Assembly: GCA_947623455.1 (NCBI GenBank)
Contig: OX392527.1
Span: 55,224,401 to 55,288,400, forward strand
Source of the DNA: Mimachlamys varia
Taxonomy: Eukaryota > Mollusca > Bivalvia > Pectinida > Pectinidae
DNA length: 64,000 nucleotides
Reading direction: 5' to 3'
Below the pieces are notes generated by a model. The model ran no database searches. It was not told the DNA's origin and saw only the letters and a list, made by a program, of their open reading frames with translations. Shown here in pieces: positions 58,523 to 64,000 of this stretch. The translations under genes were made by a program, and so were the position numbers. Numbering within the stretch: the first letter of the stretch is position 1; each line of letters starts with the position of its first letter.

Positions 58523-58829
58523 TAATTAAGATGCATATATAATGATGTTATTTTTAGAATTCATAAATTCAAATGAATGGCTATAACTTTTAAGAAACAA
58601 ACAACATCAATACATGAACCATACACTTTATTTTCACATTTAGCAATAAATAACATCAAGTAACAGTTAAAATCAGAGCTTTGTTTTCATGTCGGAATCT
58701 GTCAATTTCTCAAGATCATCTCAAGAATGCAAACATCTTTCATTATCTATTAATTTGTTCAAGCATGAAATTGGCAGATTATGTAACACTTTCCTGAATT
58801 GCTCCTAGTAATGTAAATATTAATTTTAT
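58523..58829. other. No gene recognised
   Basis: AT-rich spacer between the SINE and element B2. Confidence 0.4.
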
Positions 58830-61197
58830 ACAAGAGGCCCAACGGGCCTTAACGGTCATCTGACTACCAATTGTAAAATCACTATGAAAACAGTGTAGTC
58901 ATTAAATCAAGTTATAATATGCCTGTATAGATTGCAAAGTTCAAGATAGTGGCCTTCTTGGATTTATGATGGGCTTGAAAAATAACAACACTTTGTTGGG
59001 ACCATCTCAGGATATCATTTCTGGCAAGTTTCAGCTCAATTCCACTGGTAGAACTTGAGAAGTTTAGAATGTGTTTTCAAAATGGCCGCTGTGGAGGCCA
59101 TCTTGGATTTTTGACTACACGAAAAATAACAACAGTTTTGTCAGGACCATCTCAGGAGAATTTCTGGCAAGTTTCAGCTCATTCTCACTGGTGGAACTGG
59201 CGAAGTTCAAGATGTGTGTTCAAAATGTTGGCCATCTTGGATTTTGAACAAACCTAAAAATAACAACACTTAATCAGCATCATCTCAGAATCATTTCTGG
59301 CAAGTTTCAGCTTATTCCTAGTGAGTAAACTTGACAACAAACCCTTTTGGCCCCTGTGACCTTGAATGAATGTCAGGGTCATTTCTTTAAACAAACTTGA
59401 CACACCTTTATCCCAGCATGCCACAAGCCCAATATCACATCTCTGTGCCTTTTGGTTATTCAGAAAAAGTTGTTTTAAAGATTTTGACCCTTTTGGCCCC
59501 TGTGACCTTGAATGAAGTTCAAGGTCATTTCTTTGAACAAACTTGGTAGCCCTTTATCCCAGCATGCCACAGGCCCAATATCAGGTCTCTGGGCCTTTTG
59601 GTTATTCAGAAGAAGTCGTTTAAATATTATGACCGTTTTGGCCCCAGTGACCTTGAATGAAAGTCAAGGTCATTTCTTTGAACAAACTTGGTAGCCCTTT
59701 ATCCCAGCATGCCACAGGCCCAATATTAGGTATCTGGGCCTTTTGGTTATTCAGAAGAAAATGTTTAAAGATTATGACCGCTTTGGCCCCAGTGACCTTG
59801 AATGAAAGTCAAGGTCATTTCTTTGAACAAACTTGGTAGCCCTTTATCCCAGCATGCCACAGGCCCAATATTAGATCTCTGGGCCTTTTGGTTATTCAGA
59901 AGAAAATGTTTAAAGATTATGACCGTTTTGGCCCCAGTGACCTTGAATGAAAGTCAAGGTCATTTCTTTGAACAAACTTGGTAGCCCTTTATCCCAGCAT
60001 GCCACAGGCCCAATATCAGGTCTCTGGGCCTTTTGGTTATTCAGAAGAAGTTTTTTAAAGATTATGACCGTTTTGGCCCCTGTGACCTTGAATGAAAGTC
60101 AAGGTCATTTGTTTGAACAAACTTGGTAACCCTTTATCCCAGCATGCCACAGGCCCAATATTAGGTATCTGGGCCTTTTGGTTATTCAGAAGAAGTCATT
60201 TAAAAATTATGACCGTTTTGTCCCCTGTGACCTTGAATGAAGGTCAAGGTCATTTCTTTGAACAAACTTGGTAGCCCTTTATCTCAGCATAACACAGGAC
60301 CAATATCAGGTCTCTGGGCCTTTTGGTTATTCAGAAGAAGTTGTTTAAAAAGATTTTGACCTTTTTGGCCCCTGTGACCTTGAATGAAGGTCAAGGTCAT
60401 TTGTTTGAACAAACTTGGTACCCCTTTATCCCAGCATAACACAGGCCCAATATCAGGTCTCTGGGCCTTTTGGTTATTCAGAAGAAGTCGTTCAAAGATT
60501 TTGACCTTTTTGGCCCCTGTGACCTTGAATGAAGGTCAAGGTCATTTGTTTGAACAAACTTGGTACCCCTTTATCCCAGCATGCCACAGGCCCAATATTA
60601 GGTCTCTGGGCCTTTTGGTTATTCAGAAGAAGTCGTTTAAAAATTATGACCGTTTTGTCCCCTGTGACCTTGAATGAAGGTCAAGGTCATTTCTTTGAAC
60701 AAACTTGGTAGCCCTTTATCTCAGCATAACACAGGACCAATATCAGGTCTCTGGGCCTTTTGGTTATTCAGAAGAAGTTGTTTAAAAAGATTTTGACCTT
60801 TTCGGCCCCTGTGACCTTGAATGAAGGTCAAGGTCATTTGTTTGAACAAACTTGGTACCCCTTTATCCCAGCATAACACAGGCCCAATATCAGGTCTCTG
60901 GGCCTTTTGGTTATTCAGAAGAAGTCGTTCAAAGATTTTGACCTTTTTGGCCCCTGTGACCTTGAATGAAGGTCAAGGTCATTTGTTTGAACAAACTTGG
61001 TACCCCTTCATCCCAGCATGGCACAAGCCCAATATTGGGTCTTTGGGCCTTTTGGTTTATGAGAAGAAGATGTTTAAATGGAAAAGTTTACGGACGGTGC
61101 ACGGCGCACGGCGCACGACGCACGACGCACGGCGCACGACGACGGACGAAGCATGATGACTATAGGTCATGCTGACCCTTCGGGTCAGATGACCTAA
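58830..61197 (+). mobile_element. Class B element B2: head, about 12 body-2 units, tail hairpin
   Basis: The head ACAAGAGGCCCAACGGGCCT (inverted repeat) precedes GGTCATCTGAC at 58854-58864. It is followed by three diverged units (58930-59330, CTGGCAAGTTTCAGCT, CCATCTTGGATTTT), then a regular ~145-bp array (59340-61070) with CCTGTGACCTTGAATGAAGG, TCAAGGTCATTTCTTTGAAC, CCCAGCATGCCACAGGCCCA and GGGCCTTTTGGTTATTCAGA. The tail has a GACGGTGCACGGCGCACGG tract and the hairpin AGGTCATGCTGACCC TTC GGGTCAGATGACCT at 61164-61195, ending CTAA. The many 60-aa ORFs are unit translations. Confidence 0.82.
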
Positions 61198-62989
61198 TAA
61201 TGAAGTTTGCTGAAAAAGTTACAGTTGTGGATTTCTTAAACTGTCCATTTGGCATTTCTGTATTTCATTTTGTTGTCGCCCTCGAGCTCGAAGCTCTTTC
61301 TCAATGTGGTTCCATGGCTGTTGTCAACTTGTCACCTGTAAATTAAATGAAAATATTATAAGTTGATACAGAAGACAAGACAGAAAAGACATGTTTCCAT
61401 TTAATTTCATGTAGATTACCAGGTTTGTAATATAACGATGGTTTACATCATACAACATATCTGTCACATAATCTGGGTTGATGTAGATACTGAGTTTCAA
61501 CTGCTGCTGTACCGGTAACCGCATAATAATTCATCTTGAATATTGCTGATATCAGTTATTACTTAATCTATAAATATAATAAGTTATTAGGCTTGAGTTT
61601 TGCCGAAAGTTACGTATATTGGGCCTTTAAAAGAAAAATGCATTTATGATGAACCGGGTTGTCATAATCACTTTTTGATCAGTCGATTTACACTTGCAGA
61701 TTGCGACAATCGATTGTGTTTCATTCATTTTAATTGACCATCGGTAAAAAAAAGTACTGATCGAAACACGCCTTTTGTTTTTTCATTTGAATGCACCTAA
61801 TGGGAGATCATTCCTATCAACATGTACATTGTTAAAAAGAAAACGGCGGACAAAAAACAGTCTGAACAGGTCTAAGACATTCAATCATCCAGGGGGAAAA
61901 ATTTGCAAAAAAAGGTTAAAAGAACAGTGGCGAGGGACAGTGCAACATCTCGGATGAAGTTCACCATTGAACTGTCTTATTAAATATTACAACCCAAATG
62001 TATTTGATATTAAGAAGTGGTTATATATTGTCAAAGTATGTTACTAGGCCTAATATGTTACATGTTATTATTTGTTATCCTCAAGCTGCAGATGATTTCC
62101 TACAGAGAACCGATAACACAACTAAAACAACAGCCATCAATTTCGGTTTATTTTTGTATTACGAAATTGTCCGAGATTACGACTAATATGTTATTAAAGA
62201 AATGTTATTACAGTTGTTCCCATTACATCAATACATTATGTTTTTTGTTGTTATAATTTTTTTTGCATAGCTTTTTAACTGAAATGAAATGGTGGACATA
62301 ATTTTGTCAAATTGTCATGCAACTGGATGAAAAAAATGAATCAAAAAGTTGTTACAAAATACACTGTATAAGTGGAAATATATCATTTCCATTGCCTTTA
62401 ATATCTTTGGTTAAATCAGTCGATAGATATACCACTTCCTTCATTTCTATTGAAAAATGTTGTTTAAGATTACTGCCCTTTGACCATCCGTGAAGAGCCA
62501 CGGTAAAAGCGAAAACTTCCGATATGCATTCTGTAGCATATAATCTAAAGTTCTAAAAGGCTATCGTAAGTATACAGAAGTCCATTTGACATTTCGAAAC
62601 TCAATAGAGTGGGAAATTAGGGCTAAAGTCGTTACGTTTTTAACTTGTAAACAAACAACAATCGTGTTATGCGTACTGCACTGTGTATGCCGTCACCGTG
62701 ATATTGACGGGACGAATGGATAACTTGTTGCTATCGCAAACAACGCTTTTATACCAGGGTCTTTATATACAAACTACACAAATCATATGCAAGTACATAT
62801 TTTAAAGAACGACACATCTGACAGTCCGAGATCTAGGGTTACTTATCTTCCTTTTATTTTGTTGACATAACTGAAAGATGGCGGACACAAAAGGATGCTC
62901 GATTGGTGATTTCAAATGTACAAAATAACGACATTCTGTTGAAACTTACAAAAAATCTATAAACTGTCTAGTAACATGACACCGAGAAA
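61198..62989. other. No gene recognised
   Basis: Small ORFs only (61775-61957, 61998-62186, 62017-62256), without motifs. 62873-62890 has an AAGATGGCGGAC site (YY1-like) on the plus strand. Confidence 0.4.
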
Positions 62990-62997
62990 TTAAACAC

Positions 62998-63110
62998 TTA
63001 CGTTTCTAGATGTTGATGATGCAAAAGAGCTTGAAGATAGTAGATTTTTCTTCCGGGTCACAGGTAAACAGCAATATGGCGCCAGAGAAAAGCGGATAGG
63101 GGGATATCGT
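62998..63110 (-). promoter_or_regulatory. Candidate promoter / first exon (minus strand)
   Basis: The minus strand reads GGCGCCATATTGCTG (GCCATNTTG, YY1-type initiator) and CCCGGAAG (ETS-like), then runs to TCTAGAAAC|gtaagtgttt, a strong splice donor at 63000-62999. A GC-rich CCGCGGAA patch lies just upstream (63110-63120). The open frame through it (83 aa) has no recognisable domain, so this may be a 5' untranslated exon. It could serve a minus-strand gene, in principle the SMURF gene, but nothing ties them directly. Confidence 0.35.
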
Positions 63111-63241
63111 TCCGCGGGAATTGCAACGCGCACATGTGTTACGCAACCTCGATAGAATAATCCCAAATTACATAACTCTGAACATGCAATTTGTAAATGA
63201 TGTTCTTTTGCTTTGTCATATATTTTACGACACGAAAGCAT

Positions 63242-64000
63242 GACTTTTCAGTCAGCAAGAAAAGGAACTATTTTCTTTTGCGATTAAATATGTTTGTGAA
63301 GTGCCAATGGTAGCTTGAGCCAAGACGAGAAAATGCAAAAAAGACAATCGTTGTCCTGTTCGCTTCAAAAATACTACGAACTAAAAGGTGATTTTTTTTT
63401 ATAGAACAAAGGATAAAGTCCACTAACGAGTGATTTTGGCCCAAAAATAATGGAAAATAAAAAGTAAAACCACATATCTTAAAATTTTATTTCTGTATTA
63501 TTTAGCTAAAAAAGATATTATTTCAAAAAAATAAAAATAAAAAATATCACCCTTTTACCACGTGGGGGTCCCCTGAATACTGACAGATTGTTGAAATGAT
63601 CGATATCCGGCCAAAATGACGAATTCTTTGTAGAAATAGACTATGAGCCTAATCGTGTAACAATAAGAAAATTCAATATAGTGTTTATAATTGTGATTTC
63701 TACTAGCAGGCAAAATTTGGTATTGTTACTCGATTAGGCTGCCCTTCAAATCTGACATAATAAAATAAATGTCTTGGGGTAGGGCCTAACTAAATGTTAT
63801 ATGAATCTGTATGACGTCGGTATTTTCCGGAACAGTCGAGCACACAAAAATAGAATTTGAATTTGTGCATTTTTAAATTGTATCTTTCAAGTAACGTAAG
63901 TTGTAATAAATAAGTTCAGATTAATGTTTTACCAAAATTCGATCACAAACAACGTTTTAAGTATTTTTAATAACGAAATCGGTGTGTCCGTGTTCGGCTC
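63242..64000. other. No gene recognised
   Basis: AT-rich sequence to the window end, no repeats or ORFs of note. Confidence 0.4.

Noticed and set aside
59512..61175. Repeated 60-111 aa ORFs (MKVKVISLNKLG...-type)
   Set aside because: Translations of the ~145-bp units of element B2.

Overview
This is eukaryotic, intron-rich, AT-rich DNA from an invertebrate, most likely a marine bivalve. That reading rests on three things: split coding exons with GT/AG borders, very dense non-autonomous transposable elements, and repeat termini of a type I associate with scallop and oyster genomes. The species is inference. No prokaryotic genes, CRISPR arrays or intact RNA genes are seen.

Two real protein-coding genes can be supported. 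(1) The minus strand from 16054 down to 644 carries five consecutive, phase-compatible exons of a SMURF-type HECT E3 ubiquitin ligase: three WW domains and the linker into HECT. The gene is partial; the C2 end lies upstream (higher coordinates) and the HECT body lies beyond base 1. Its 13.4-kb intron (2562-15970) is packed with nested mobile elements. (2) The minus strand from 53801 to 51499 carries an apparently intact two-exon, 683-aa DDE_Tnp_4-type transposase-related gene with N-terminal Cys clusters and a C-terminal SWIM zinc finger. A likely untranslated first exon ends at 55141.

Most of the rest is repeat. The main pattern is a set of elements that differ in sequence but share one plan. 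A head carries a 10-13 bp subterminal sequence, the body is a tandem array (units about 125-165 bp), and the tail is a terminal hairpin whose 3' arm is the reverse complement of the head sequence. Class A has GCTCACCTGG...CCAGGTGAGC, class B GGTCATCTGAC...GTCAGATGACC, class C ATGTCCCCCAAAC...GTTTGGGGGACAT, and class D GTCTCGCC...GGCGAGAC. Class E has the tail hairpin only. Classes A and B share a head palindrome and exchange bodies.

Several classical DNA-transposon insertions can be delimited to the base from target duplications and uninterrupted paralogous sequence: 6425-7698 (5-bp TSD), 23485-24360 (6 bp), 25005-26429 (TA, pogo/Tigger-like), 30941-31350 (8 bp, hAT-like), 32485-33048 (9 bp, Mutator-like) and 49441-49839 (8 bp foldback). 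A probable one is 35003-36203 (imperfect 9 bp). Other items are a LINE 3' remnant at 1-450, tRNA-derived SINE pieces, a 163-bp near-perfect palindrome at 21413, and a 25-bp minisatellite at 44090-45940 that creates a spurious 650-codon ORF.
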